A stretch of DNA of 64,000 bases, taken from Pigmentiphaga litoralis (GTDB lineage Bacteria > Pseudomonadota > Gammaproteobacteria > Burkholderiales > Burkholderiaceae_B). A model generated the notes under the pieces. That model ran no database searches. It saw only the letters and a program-made list of their open reading frames with translations, and was not told where the DNA came from. Location: positions 3,844,001 through 3,908,000 of the forward strand of contig NZ_JACCBP010000001.1 in the NCBI RefSeq assembly GCF_013408655.1, read 5' to 3'. The translations under genes were made by a program, and so were the position numbers. Numbering within the stretch: the first letter of the stretch is position 1; every line of letters starts with the position of its first letter. Positions 1-8,571 of the stretch are shown piece by piece.

Positions 1-1279
1 CGATGATGCGGGGATGCGCGCGGCCATACATGAAATAGCTCAGCGACAGGATGAAGCCGACCAGCACGCCCCACTGCAGCTGGGGCGCCGAAATCAGCGT
101 GGCGATGGCCGTGATGACCGCAATGACCGCTTCGGGCCGAGACGTGTGCCACAGCCGCACGAAAAACGCCGGCTGCACCAGGTTCATGACCGGCACGACG
201 ATCACCGCGGCCAAGAAGGCCTTGGGCAGGTGGGCGATGGCCGGGGTCAGGAACAGCAGGCTGACCAGCACGCAGACGAAGGCAAACAGCGCCGACCAGC
301 CAGTGCGAGCACCCACATACAGATTGAGCGCCGATCGCGAGAAGGACGCGCTGACCGGGAAGGCACCACTGAAGGCGCTGGTCAGCTTGGCCAGGCCCTG
401 GCCGATGAATTCCTGGTCTTCATCCCACCGCTGGCGGTTGCTGCGCGAAATGGTCTTGGCGCTGGACAAGGCTTCGACAAAGCTGACGATCGCGATCACC
501 GCGGCGGCCGGCAGCAGCGCGCGATAGTCTTCCCAGGACAGCAGGGTGGGCACCGCGAAGTCCGGCAAGCCAGCGGGCAAGGCGCCCACCACCGCGCCGC
601 CCCGGGCTCCGTATCCGGTCAGCCAGCTGACGATCCCGCACACCAGCGCTGCGCCCAGCACCACCGGCATCCGTTTGCTGTACTTCTTGAGCGCCAGCAG
701 GAAGACCAGGGTCCCGATACCGAAGGCAAAGCCGGTCCAGTCGACCGAAAACGCGATGTCGGCGTACCGTCCTGACTGGAACAGGTCAGCGACTGCCCTG
801 CCATCCAGGCCCAGCATTGCGGGCAATTGCGACAGCACGATCAGGATCGCGGCCGCCTGGGTAAACGCCCCCACCACCGTGGCCGGCAGGAAGTTGACGA
901 TCATGCCCAGGCGCAGCATGCCGACCAGGATCTGGATGGCGCCCGCGATCAGGGACAGCCAGATCGCCAGTTCCACCCATCGCGGAGACCCTGCCCAGGC
1001 CAGGCCCGACAGGGAACCCGCGACCAGCATGCTCGTCAGCGCAACCGGGCCCGCGCCCAGCAACTGGCACGATCCGAACAGCACACTGATGACTGGCGGG
1101 ATCAGCGCCGCGTACAGCCCCGTGATCGGCGGCATCCCGGCCAGCATGGCATACGCCACGGCTTGCGGCACCAGGATCAGGCCCAGCGTGAAGCCCGCGC
1201 GCGCATCGGCAATCAGCGTGTCGGACGTGGGGCGCGGCCACGCCAGGAAAGGAAGCCAACGAAGCAGGGAAGCGTGCAT
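1..1279 (-). CDS. SulP family anion transporter, N-terminal part (cut by window edge)
   Basis: Membrane permease of the SulP (SLC26-like) family, which moves sulfate, bicarbonate or other anions across the inner membrane. I translated the strand from an ATG at 1279 and found an open frame of about 426 residues to the window edge, rich in hydrophobic segments. It has the early family stretch LVPQAVAYAMLAGMPP and the later AFSGAFPVSASFSRSALN. The C-terminal STAS domain would lie outside the window, so I cannot confirm it. The start follows the SDR gene by 30 bases on the same strand, suggesting an operon. Substrate unknown. Confidence 0.88.
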   Translation of the reverse strand, partial: MHASLLRWLPFLAWPRPTSDTLIADARAGFTLGLILVPQAVAYAMLAGMPPITGLYAALIPPVISVLFGSCQLLGAGPVALTSMLVAGSLSGLAWAGSPRWVELAIWLSLIAGAIQILVGMLRLGMIVNFLPATVVGAFTQAAAILIVLSQLPAMLGLDGRAVADLFQSGRYADIAFSVDWTGFAFGIGTLVFLLALKKYSKRMPVVLGAALVCGIVSWLTGYGARGGAVVGALPAGLPDFAVPTLLSWEDYRALLPAAAVIAIVSFVEALSSAKTISRSNRQRWDEDQEFIGQGLAKLTSAFSGAFPVSASFSRSALNLYVGARTGWSALFAFVCVLVSLLFLTPAIAHLPKAFLAAVIVVPVMNLVQPAFFVRLWHTSRPEAVIAVITAIATLISAPQLQWGVLVGFILSLSYFMYGRAHPRII

Positions 1280-1309
1280 AGACCAGCGGGGAGGAAGCGG
1301 ACAGGGGCG

Positions 1310-2074
1310 TCAGGAAGGACGCGAGGCGCGCGGCTTGCGTGGCGCCTTGGAAGCGAAGTGATCGTACACCACCGCCGGAAGCAGCCGCAGCAGCCGCGCC
1401 ACGACGCCCATCTGCCACGGGATGACGGTGTAGCGGGTGCCGCGCGCGATGGCCCGCGCCGCCTTCTCGGCGAACACGTCGGGTTCCATCAGAAAGGGCA
1501 TGGTGTACGGGTTGTGCGCGGTCAGCGGTGTGCGGATGTAGCCCGGCGCCACCGTGGAGACGCGGATGCCGTAATGGATGAGTTCATTGCGCACGCTTTC
1601 GCAGTAAGCGATCACTGCGGCTTTGGACGCGCTGTATGCGCCAGCACCTGGCAGGCCGCGAATGCCCGCCACACTGGCGATGCCGACGAGCTGGCCGGCC
1701 CGCCGCGCTTTCATGCCGGCAATGAAGGGCTCGAAGGTGGCGACCATGGCCACCAGATTGGTGTCGATCACGGTCTTGAAGCCGTCAAAGTCTTCCATTT
1801 CTTCGGTCAGGGTGCCGACACTGATCCCGGCGTTGGCGATCACCAGATCCACCCGCCCGCACGCCGCCTGGAAATCGGCGGCGGCCCGGTGGAGCGCGTC
1901 GCGATCGCGCACGTCCAGCGCGTAGCAATGGTGCGTGCCGGGCAGGCTGGCGGCCAAGGCGTCAAGCATCTGCTGTCGCCGGCCGACCAGGCCGATCGTG
2001 GCGCCCTGGGCGGCGTACTGGCGGGCCAGGGCCTCGCCAATGCCACTGCTGGCGCCGGTAATGAATACGAACAT
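1310..2074 (-). CDS. Short-chain dehydrogenase/reductase (SDR)
   Basis: Classical SDR oxidoreductase of 254 residues, expected to use NAD(P)H on a carbonyl or hydroxyl substrate in the cytoplasm. The N-terminus MFVFITGASSGIG holds the TGxxxGIG nucleotide-binding motif. NAG lies near residue 90, and the catalytic Ser plus YSASK (YxxxK) follow near residue 150. I chose the ATG at 2074 because the Rossmann strand starts at once there; an upstream in-frame ATG adds 35 residues with no family similarity. It is co-directional with the SulP gene 30 bases downstream. Specific substrate not predictable. Confidence 0.9.
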   Translation of the reverse strand: MFVFITGASSGIGEALARQYAAQGATIGLVGRRQQMLDALAASLPGTHHCYALDVRDRDALHRAAADFQAACGRVDLVIANAGISVGTLTEEMEDFDGFKTVIDTNLVAMVATFEPFIAGMKARRAGQLVGIASVAGIRGLPGAGAYSASKAAVIAYCESVRNELIHYGIRVSTVAPGYIRTPLTAHNPYTMPFLMEPDVFAEKAARAIARGTRYTVIPWQMGVVARLLRLLPAVVYDHFASKAPRKPRASRPS

Positions 2075-2226
2075 CGAATCTGTCTCCCGGATGTGAAGCA
2101 AGGATAGCCGCCCGGGTGGGCCTTGGGTGAGCGGGCCTGGACGAAAGTGTCCTGGCTCGCTGCCTGCGAGTCCGGGCATCGCGGGGTATAGTCGAAGACC
2201 CAGTTGCTGTCCTGCACGAATACGCC

Positions 2227-3696
2227 ATGCCCAACGACACGATCGACACTTCCGCCCTGGGCGCCCCCGGGCGCCTGCACCCAGAACTCGCCACCGAACT
2301 CGTCCGTATTGTCGGGCAGGAACATGTCTTTGCCGAAGCGGCCGACAAGCTCAGATATGAAATCGGCGCCCGCTATGGCGAAGGCAAGGCGGGTTTCGTG
2401 GTCCGGCCGTCGTCCGCCGCCGAAATTGGCGAAGTGCTCGCTTTGTGCCTGCGCACCGGCACGCCGCTGATCGCCCAGGGCGCCAATACGGGCCTGGTGG
2501 CGGCCAGCACGCCCAACGAAACGGGTCTGCAGGTGGTGATGAGCCTGGAGCGCCTGCGCGGCGACGTCATCGTGGACCGGGCCAACCGCACCGCCACGGT
2601 CGGCGCCGGCGTCACGCTGCAGGACCTGAACGAGAAGCTGGCCGCCGACAACCTGTGCTTCCCGATCGACCTGGGCGCCAACCCTTCGGTGGGCGGCATG
2701 ATCGCCACCAACACGGGCGGCTCGCGCCTGGTGCGTTATGGCGACGTGCGGCACAACCTGCTTGGCCTGGAAGTGGTGCTGGCCGACCCGCCAGGACAAG
2801 TGCTGGACCTGATGACCGGCCTGCGCAAGAACAACACCGGCTACGACCTGAAGCAGCTCTTCGTCGGCACGGGTGGTGCGGGCGGCATCATCACGCGCGC
2901 CGTGCTGCAGGTGCACCCCCTGCCCCGCCAGACCGCCACCGCACTGATCGTGCCGACCGGTCAGGACGCCATCCTGGACCTGCTGATCGCCCTGGAAGGC
3001 GAATTCGGCGACTTCCTGACGGCCTACGAAGGCATCTCCAAAACGTGCATCGAAGCCGTGCTGGATCACATGCCGTCGGTGTCCAACCCCTTTGCGCCCG
3101 AACCGATTCCCGACTACATGCTGCTGGTGGAGCTGAGCGCCACCGCATCGCGCGAAACGCTGGGCATGGACCTGCAGGAAGCGCTGAACGGCTTCCTGGA
3201 ACAGCACTTCGATGTGCTGGTCGCCAACGCCCTGCTCGACGGCGGACCCGACCTCTGGAAGATCCGCCATTCCATCAGCGAATCCATTCGGCACCAGGGC
3301 AAGCTGATCGCGTTCGACATTGCCGTGCCCCGCTCGGCCATGGTCGCCTTCCGCGCCGAAGCCATCGCGATGATGGACGCCCGCTTCCCCTTCCTGCGCC
3401 TGTATGACTTCGGGCACTGGGCGGACGGTGGCTGCCACTTCAACATCGTCTGGCCCAAGGAAGCGGAACAGAAACCGGACGACGCCACGATCGAATCGCT
3501 GCGCATCGCCATCTATGACCTGGTCGTTCGCAGCTACGGCGGCAGCTTCAGCGCCGAACACGGAGTCGGCCCCTACAACGAACGTTTCTACCACCGCTAC
3601 ACCGCCGACACCGTCCAGGAATTCGCGGGCCGCGTACAGTCCGCCATCGATCCCAAGCATGTGCTGGGACAGGTGTGGTTCGGGCCGGAACGGTAA
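2227..3696 (+). CDS. FAD-binding oxidoreductase, D-2-hydroxyacid dehydrogenase type
   Basis: VAO/PCMH-fold flavoenzyme of 489 residues, in the family of D-2-hydroxyglutarate and D-lactate dehydrogenases. The FAD_binding_4 domain covers about residues 55-230, with QGANTGLV and DLGANPSVGGMIATNTGG as pyrophosphate and flavin-contact loops. The FAD-oxidase C-terminal domain follows, ending with GGCHFN and SAEHGVG, which carry conserved metal/substrate residues of this family. It would oxidise a D-2-hydroxyacid and pass electrons to a quinone or electron-transfer protein. It stands alone between the divergent SDR operon and the MNT/HepT remnant. D-lactate versus D-2-hydroxyglutarate cannot be separated here. 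Confidence 0.88.
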   Translation: MPNDTIDTSALGAPGRLHPELATELVRIVGQEHVFAEAADKLRYEIGARYGEGKAGFVVRPSSAAEIGEVLALCLRTGTPLIAQGANTGLVAASTPNETGLQVVMSLERLRGDVIVDRANRTATVGAGVTLQDLNEKLAADNLCFPIDLGANPSVGGMIATNTGGSRLVRYGDVRHNLLGLEVVLADPPGQVLDLMTGLRKNNTGYDLKQLFVGTGGAGGIITRAVLQVHPLPRQTATALIVPTGQDAILDLLIALEGEFGDFLTAYEGISKTCIEAVLDHMPSVSNPFAPEPIPDYMLLVELSATASRETLGMDLQEALNGFLEQHFDVLVANALLDGGPDLWKIRHSISESIRHQGKLIAFDIAVPRSAMVAFRAEAIAMMDARFPFLRLYDFGHWADGGCHFNIVWPKEAEQKPDDATIESLRIAIYDLVVRSYGGSFSAEHGVGPYNERFYHRYTADTVQEFAGRVQSAIDPKHVLGQVWFGPER

Positions 3697-3755
3697 GGCG
3701 GATATTCGCAATGGGTGTTGTATAACAAAGCATTAGTATCGATCTGGAAGCATTG

Positions 3756-4046
3756 ATGCGACCTTCTGAAGCCCTGGCCTCCAATCGCGCCGCGATTCGA
3801 CGCGTTGTTGAATCTCATCATGCAGAGAACGCGCGAGTTTTCGGATCGGTTATTCACGGCGATGACACGGATGGAAGCGACCTCGCTATCCTCGTCGACC
3901 CCACTTCCGAAACGACGTTGATGAACGTTGCTGCCATTCAGGTTGAGCTGCAGAACCTGCTTGGCGTGTCCGTTGACGTACTTACGCCCAAGGCGCTCCC
4001 GGACTCCTTCCGCAGCACTGTGCTGTCCGAGGCGGTGCCCGTGTGA
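3756..4046 (+). CDS. MNT-domain nucleotidyltransferase (MntA-like antitoxin), probably degenerate active site
   Basis: Small MNT-fold protein of 96 residues, normally the antitoxin of HEPN/MNT (HepT/MntA) modules, where it adds AMP to the HEPN toxin. The FGS motif at residues 28-30 is followed by GSDLAILVD where the family has SDxDLLV. The first aspartate is present but the second of the DxD pair is alanine, so catalysis is doubtful. I prefer the ATG at 3756, with GGAAG five bases upstream, over the in-frame TTG at 3753. It overlaps the HepT remnant by four bases (GTGA). Codon use is less GC-biased than its neighbours, fitting an acquired element. Confidence 0.75.
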   Translation: MRPSEALASNRAAIRRVVESHHAENARVFGSVIHGDDTDGSDLAILVDPTSETTLMNVAAIQVELQNLLGVSVDVLTPKALPDSFRSTVLSEAVPV

Positions 4047-4204
4047 GCAAGCAATTGCGCGCCCAGGACTTCGTTGATCACATTCTCCAGGCTATTGAGC
4101 GAATAGATCGATATACAGCAGGGATGGACGAGTCCGGGTTTGTCGCAAATGAGATGGCGCAAGATGCGGTGATCCGCGTGATGCGTCCAGTTCTTGCAGC
4201 TTGA
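4043..4204 (+). pseudogene. Truncated HepT-like HEPN toxin remnant
   Basis: A GTG at 4043 overlaps the MNT stop and opens 53 codons reading VSKQLRAQDFVDHILQAIER, then a second block with YTAGMD and QDAVIR. These are the ordered N-terminal landmarks of HepT (DUF86) HEPN proteins. Full members run about 110-140 residues and carry the RNase motif Rx4-6H in the C-terminal half. Here the homology stops after QDAVIR and a TGA follows 12 codons later, so the catalytic half is missing. I call it a dead toxin left beside its partner. Confidence 0.72.
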
Positions 4205-4223
4205 GCAGACCGCCAAGACACCT

Positions 4224-5015
4224 TCACACATCGTCGACCGCCGCACGATGCGCGCCAAACCCTTCCAGCCCCGGCGTTATGTCCGCCTTCAGCGTTAACG
4301 CCGGAATGTCGTAATCGCCGGCGTTCTGGGGGCGGAAGGGAATCGGCGGTGTCGATCCCAACGTATCCAGCCGGTCGCCCAGCGCAGTGCACAGCGCTGC
4401 GAACTTGGCATCGTCAATCTTGCCTGTCCGGTAGGTCACGAACGGCGGCAGGACCGCGAAGCCGGGGTAGAACAGGATTCCGTGCTGAATCGGAAACAGG
4501 ATATCGTCGATCGGCCCGCCGATACCCCGCGGTGCGTAGTGGGATTCCCATCCACCGGTCGACACCATCACCATGGCGCGCTTGCCTGACATGACGCCTT
4601 CGCCAAAACGCTCGCCCCACCGTGCGTCCGAATGTTCACCGACGCCATAGGCGAAGCCGTTGGCGTACACCCGGTCCACCCATCCTTTCATGATGGCCGG
4701 CATGGAATACCACCACAGCGGGAATTGCAGGATCAGGACGTCCGCCCAACGCAGCTTGTCCTGCTCAAGCTTGATGTCGGCGCTTTGACGATCCGCATCG
4801 AACGCGCGCCGCGAGTCGGCCGACGCATCGAACCGGCCGTCCACGGGGGGATCCAGGCTGTCCCGCGCATCCAGCCCCGCTTTCCACTGCATGGCATACA
4901 GGTCAGACACCTGCACGGCGTGACCGGCGGCCTGCAAATGGGACACTGCAAAATCCTTGAGCGACCCGTTCAGCGAGCGGGGTTCGGGGTGGGCGTAGAC
5001 GATAAGAATGTTCAT
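4224..5015 (-). CDS. NAD(P)H:quinone oxidoreductase, flavodoxin-fold family
   Basis: Flavodoxin_2-family FMN/FAD enzyme of 263 residues (MdaB/KefF/NQO1 relatives) that reduces quinones or similar electrophiles with NAD(P)H in the cytoplasm. MNILIVYAHPEPRSLNGSL is the phosphate-binding N-terminus. QFPLWWYSMPAIMKGWVDRV and STGGWESHYAPRG carry the flavin and active-site loops. It is divergent from a LysR gene across 89 bases, so that regulator probably controls it. The gene begins 20 bases after the HepT remnant on the other strand. Confidence 0.88.
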   Translation of the reverse strand: MNILIVYAHPEPRSLNGSLKDFAVSHLQAAGHAVQVSDLYAMQWKAGLDARDSLDPPVDGRFDASADSRRAFDADRQSADIKLEQDKLRWADVLILQFPLWWYSMPAIMKGWVDRVYANGFAYGVGEHSDARWGERFGEGVMSGKRAMVMVSTGGWESHYAPRGIGGPIDDILFPIQHGILFYPGFAVLPPFVTYRTGKIDDAKFAALCTALGDRLDTLGSTPPIPFRPQNAGDYDIPALTLKADITPGLEGFGAHRAAVDDV

Positions 5016-5104
5016 GGTGCTGCTTCTGGAAGATGACCGAAGCAGGCAGCGTAGGCGTGGCGCCGGTATAGTGGAAATGAATTGCTGACATCCCAGGTAT
5101 TGCC

Positions 5105-6007
5105 ATGATTAATTTACGCCGGCTGGACATGAATCTGCTGCTGACGCTGGACGCGCTGCTGGCCGAGCACAACGTCACGCGTGCGGCTGAACGTCTGGGT
5201 TTTTCGCAGCCGTCGATCAGCGTGCATCTGGCCAAGTTGCGGCACGTGTTCAATGACCCCTTGCTGCTGCCAGGGCCACGCGGCATGCGGCCGACAGCGC
5301 GGGCCGATGAACTGCGTGAACCCTTGCGCGAGGCGCTGGCGGCATTGGAACGCGCGGTGCTTCCGACCCAGCCCTTCGATCCGTCGACGGCGACGAACAC
5401 GTGGCGCATGGCCGCGTCGGACTATGCCGAATCCACCATCGTTTTGCCCACCCTCGGCCCATTGCGGAAGGCCGCGCCAGACACCCGGGTCGCCGTCCTG
5501 CCACTGTCGATCCCGCTGGTCGTTTCGCGCGCGGAACAGGGCACGATCGACCTGGCGTTCCACACGACCGCCGACAGCCCGGCCGGCCTGCATCGCCGCA
5601 CCTTGTTTGACGAGCGGTACGTACTGGCTGGCCGTGCGGGCCATCCCAAGCTGAAGCGCCGGCCCACCATTGCGCAATTTTGCAAGCTGGAGCACGTGCT
5701 GGTGTCGACCTATGGCGGCAGCTTCCACGGCGTGACCGACGATGCGCTGGCCGCCGCAGGCTTGACCCGCCGGGTGGCGCTGTCAGTGCCGCATTTCCTG
5801 TTCATGCGATCGGTATTGGCGCAGACCGATCTGGTGGCCATGGTGCCCTGGCGGCTGGTGCGCAACGAGCCGGGACTGACGGTGGTCGAGGCCCCGGTGG
5901 ACGTGCCTGGCTACGAGATGGCGATGCTGTGGCATGACCGGTGCCACCGGGATCCGTCGCATGTCTGGCTACGCGAGCTGATCGCAACGAGCACGGCCAC
6001 GCCGTAA
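5105..6007 (+). CDS. LysR-family transcriptional regulator (NodD-like branch)
   Basis: Regulator of 300 residues. The winged helix-turn-helix is in the first 65 residues (LDMNLLLTLDALLAEHNVTR, then AAERLGFSQPSISVHLAKLR), followed by a LysR substrate-binding domain. The pattern of the N-terminus is that of the NodD/PcpR-like branch, whose members often respond to aromatic compounds. It is divergent from the quinone oxidoreductase gene, which is its most likely target. An alternative start eight codons in (Met9) is possible, but the first ATG fits the family alignment. Confidence 0.9.
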   Translation: MINLRRLDMNLLLTLDALLAEHNVTRAAERLGFSQPSISVHLAKLRHVFNDPLLLPGPRGMRPTARADELREPLREALAALERAVLPTQPFDPSTATNTWRMAASDYAESTIVLPTLGPLRKAAPDTRVAVLPLSIPLVVSRAEQGTIDLAFHTTADSPAGLHRRTLFDERYVLAGRAGHPKLKRRPTIAQFCKLEHVLVSTYGGSFHGVTDDALAAAGLTRRVALSVPHFLFMRSVLAQTDLVAMVPWRLVRNEPGLTVVEAPVDVPGYEMAMLWHDRCHRDPSHVWLRELIATSTATP

Positions 6008-6023
6008 GTCGCGGAGCCATCAC

Positions 6024-6037
6024 GCGGTGATCACCGC
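6024..6037. repeat. Perfect 14-bp palindrome GCGGTGATCACCGC
   Basis: A perfect palindrome lies 16 bases after the LysR stop, followed by two copies of AGGCAGGGATCCA (about 6046-6082). It has no T-run, so it is a poor intrinsic terminator. It may be a protein site or chance in GC-rich DNA. Confidence 0.3.
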
Positions 6038-6090
6038 AGTGATTTAGGCAGGGATCCAGGCAGTGAGCCAGGCAGGGATCCACGCGCGGA

Positions 6091-6369
6091 TCACCGCTTG
6101 CCAGCCGGCGTCGCCGCCCGCACGTCCACCTCGATGCACGTCTTGCCGAAGATCGCGATGATCGCCCGTTGCGGCGGTTCGTCCATGATCGTGCGGGCCA
6201 GCATCACGGCGCGCATCAGCCGGTCGCCAACGGCGGCTTCGGACTCGCCTGCCAGATACAGCCGCTGGAACAGCATCATCACCAGATCGCCCTGCGGATC
6301 GGGCAACACCGATTCGGCAACGGCCTGGGCCCGCGCCATCAATTCCGCAATCACGTCGTTGTGCGCCAT
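6091..6369 (-). CDS. Small hypothetical protein (92 aa)
   Basis: I do not recognise this protein. It reads MAHNDVIAELMARAQAVAES, has a mostly helical first half with LMARAQAVAESVLPDPQGDL, and ends with PAGKR. It has no signal peptide or membrane segment, so it should be cytosolic. It follows the next upstream gene (6503-6883) on the same strand by about 130 bases and may be co-transcribed. An overlapping longer frame (6044-6493) has arginine-rich shadow-like composition, and I prefer this one. Existence is likely but not certain. Confidence 0.5.
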   Translation of the reverse strand: MAHNDVIAELMARAQAVAESVLPDPQGDLVMMLFQRLYLAGESEAAVGDRLMRAVMLARTIMDEPPQRAIIAIFGKTCIEVDVRAATPAGKR

Positions 6370-6502
6370 GTCCGGATTCCAGGTGAAGGAGCCCCGATTT
6401 TGCGCACGATGAAGCGCCTGAGAAATGCGCGGAAACCGACTCGATCATTCGGACTCGGCCAGTCGAATGGCACCGATGACGCACCGATGCCACCGATGGT
6501 GC

Positions 6503-6883
6503 TCACACGAGCTTCAGTTTCCGCAACGCCGCAGGCACGAGTTCGAACAGGGGTTTTTGCACGATGGTGGCGATCAACGTGCCCTTGCCGCGGATCTGCA
6601 GGTCCAGCTTGGCATAGTCGTAAGCCTCGGCAAAGGTGGGAAAATCGCCGCGTCCCACCCACGTCAGCGCCGCCACGCGGCATACGTCATCGTTGGGCAG
6701 GGCATCCAGGACATCAAGCGTGGTACGGGGAGCTGCAATGGCTGCGTCGGCGGAATCACCGGCAGTGGCAGCAACCGAAGCAGCCGAAGCAAGCCCGGCA
6801 GCATCGACATGATGCTTACGCGCATCGATCGCGATCAGCTGGTCTAGGAAACGCCGCAGGGTGGGGCTGATGACATCGCTCAT
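6503..6883 (-). CDS. DUF3775-like hypothetical protein
   Basis: Protein of 126 residues, MSDVISPTLRRFLDQL at the start. The block DDVCRVAALTWVGRGDFPTF resembles the ALTWLGRGD core of DUF3775 proteins, whose function is unknown to me. I place the start at the ATG at 6883, which has AAAGG seven bases upstream; an ATG 11 codons earlier adds residues without family similarity. A middle alanine-rich stretch (about residues 25-50) is low complexity. No membrane segment is visible. Confidence 0.65.
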   Translation of the reverse strand: MSDVISPTLRRFLDQLIAIDARKHHVDAAGLASAASVAATAGDSADAAIAAPRTTLDVLDALPNDDVCRVAALTWVGRGDFPTFAEAYDYAKLDLQIRGKGTLIATIVQKPLFELVPAALRKLKLV

Positions 6884-7041
6884 GGGCGGACCTTTCAGGT
6901 GGGGGAGGATAAGCACGAGTTGAACTGCCGCAGCATCACCAGCCGCGCCAGCGTGTCGATGATAGAGACGTGCCTTTTCCGGTAAATGCGGGGAACTACG
7001 TCATGCCCCTTCCCGCCCTGCAAAAACGCCCCCTCATCCCC

Positions 7042-7093
7042 AAAAAAAACACCCCGAAGCCAGGACAACCGTCCCACCTTCGAGGTGTTTTGT
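7042..7093 (-). terminator. Rho-independent terminator after dsbA
   Basis: A 12-bp stem with one mismatch (arms AACACCCCGAAG at about 7049-7059 and CTTCGAGGTGTT at 7078-7089) encloses a smaller GGAC/GTCC hairpin. Read on the minus strand it ends in eight T residues (complement of 7042-7049), directly downstream of the dsbA stop at 7144. This is the clearest transcription end of the argS–SPOR–dsbA unit. Confidence 0.85.
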
Positions 7094-7143
7094 TTTCAAG
7101 TCAGTCACTGCCCCTGGCACGAAGCCAGGCGTGAAAAACCGGA

Positions 7144-7806
7144 TTACTTCGCGCCGCCTTCCTTGCGCGCCTGCGCAATCAAAAAGTCTGCCACCTGCAG
7201 CGCGGCGGCGTTGCTGCCTGCCTGCGCCGGCGACGTCAGATACTTGCCGTTGATAGCCAGCGTCGGCACACCGTCGATCTTGTACGACTCCGACAATTTG
7301 GCGGCGCGCTGCACCTTGGACTGCACGCCGAACGAGTTGTAGGCGGCGGTGAACTGCGCCTTGTCCAGGCCGTTCTTTGACGCCCAATCGGCAATGCGGT
7401 CGGCCGTGTTCAGCGGCTGGCGCTGTTCATGGATCGCGCTGAAGACCATGCGGTGCAGCTGGTCGACCTTGCCCAGCGCTTCCAGCGTGTAGTACAGGCG
7501 CTGCTGCGGTTCCATGCCGGCGTTGAACTTGACCGGTACGCGCTTGATCACGACGTCGGCAGGCTGCTTCTTGATCCAGGTTTCAAGGCTGGGTTCGAGC
7601 GCATTGCAGTGCGGGCAGCTGTACCAGAAAAACTCGGTCACTTCGATCTTGCCTTGCGACTCGGTCTGCTGCGGCTGCGCCAGGCGGGTGTACTCCGTGC
7701 CTTCACGGAACTGCTGGGCCGATGCCACCGACGGCAGGAGCGCCACGGAAGCCGCGGCAAACGCAAGACCCGTCAAGAGACGGCTAACAGAACGACGACC
7801 GATCAT
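7144..7806 (-). CDS. dsbA: Thiol:disulfide interchange protein DsbA
   Basis: Periplasmic oxidase that donates disulfides to exported proteins. The 220-residue product starts MIGRRSVSRLLTG, with a signal peptide ending near ASA-QQ at residue 30. The thioredoxin-like domain carries CPHC at residues 64-67 (…FFWYSCPHCNAL) and the cis-proline loop GVPTLAING. I chose the ATG at 7806 because it begins the signal peptide exactly; an upstream ATG adds 18 non-signal residues. It is the third gene after argS and the SPOR gene, an order found in Bordetella-like genomes, and is followed by a strong terminator. Confidence 0.95.
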   Translation of the reverse strand: MIGRRSVSRLLTGLAFAAASVALLPSVASAQQFREGTEYTRLAQPQQTESQGKIEVTEFFWYSCPHCNALEPSLETWIKKQPADVVIKRVPVKFNAGMEPQQRLYYTLEALGKVDQLHRMVFSAIHEQRQPLNTADRIADWASKNGLDKAQFTAAYNSFGVQSKVQRAAKLSESYKIDGVPTLAINGKYLTSPAQAGSNAAALQVADFLIAQARKEGGAK

Positions 7807-7907
7807 GGAATTTCCCTTTGTATGCAAGTGCCGGCCCGGGCGGCACCCTTGTGCCGCCACGTGGGCGCGTGAGACTCGGACCGGCCAGGGCGGGCCCGAG
7901 TTCCTTC

Positions 7908-8564
7908 CTACTTCTTTACGACTGCCGCTTCGATGCCGTTTTCGGCCAGGCGCGCGCGCGAGCGGTTCATGTCATCGAGCTTGGCGAACGGGCCAAGCCG
8001 GACGCGATTGACGGTGCCTTTCGGGACGTCCGCCGTTTCCAGCCGGGCCTCGAAGCCCATGAAGGCCAGCCGCGCCTTCAGGGCTTCGGCGTCTTCGATC
8101 ACGCGGAACGCGCCGACCTGCAGATAGTAGGTACCGGTGCTTTCCGGCACGGCAGGCGACGACGGCGTTGCCGGCGAGGCAGGCGTGCGGCCGGCTGGCG
8201 GTGTCGGGGTGGACGATCCCGGACCGGTATAGAAACTGGCGATGGGGTCGTCGTTGCGGCGCGCGTTGGGGACCGGTGCCGGCGGCGGGGCCGAGATGGC
8301 GGGCGGGCCGCTGGACGGCGGCACCGAACCGGCCGGCGCGTCCTTGCCGTACAGGCTGCGGTTGGGGTCGGGCGCGTTGGCCGGGTCGACCGGCTGCTGG
8401 CTGGTCGGCGGAACGCGCGCGGTCTTGTTCACGAAGGGCACGGGCGCCTTGTTCACATAGACCGCCACCAGCACGGCAACCACCAGGCCGACCAGCAGCC
8501 CGGCGATCAGGCCGAACATGGTGCCGCCGTGTTGCTTGCGCAGGCGGGGAGAGTTCAAGGGCAT
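7908..8564 (-). CDS. SPOR-domain membrane protein (FtsN-like)
   Basis: Single-pass inner-membrane protein of 218 residues. Residues 17-37 (FGLIAGLLVGLVVAVLVAVY) form the transmembrane segment. A proline-rich periplasmic linker runs to about residue 140, and a C-terminal SPOR domain (YYLQVGAFRVIEDAEALKAR … VNRVRLGPF) binds denuded peptidoglycan at division septa. The arrangement matches FtsN-like cell-division proteins. It starts seven bases after the argS stop and precedes dsbA, so the three are probably one operon. Confidence 0.9.
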   Translation of the reverse strand: MPLNSPRLRKQHGGTMFGLIAGLLVGLVVAVLVAVYVNKAPVPFVNKTARVPPTSQQPVDPANAPDPNRSLYGKDAPAGSVPPSSGPPAISAPPPAPVPNARRNDDPIASFYTGPGSSTPTPPAGRTPASPATPSSPAVPESTGTYYLQVGAFRVIEDAEALKARLAFMGFEARLETADVPKGTVNRVRLGPFAKLDDMNRSRARLAENGIEAAVVKK

Positions 8565-8571
8565 CGCAGGT

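Noticed and set aside
1840..3711. A long minus-strand open frame opposite the FAD oxidoreductase and SDR genes
   Set aside because: Its composition is His/Gln/Val-rich shadow-like, and both opposite-strand genes have clear motifs.
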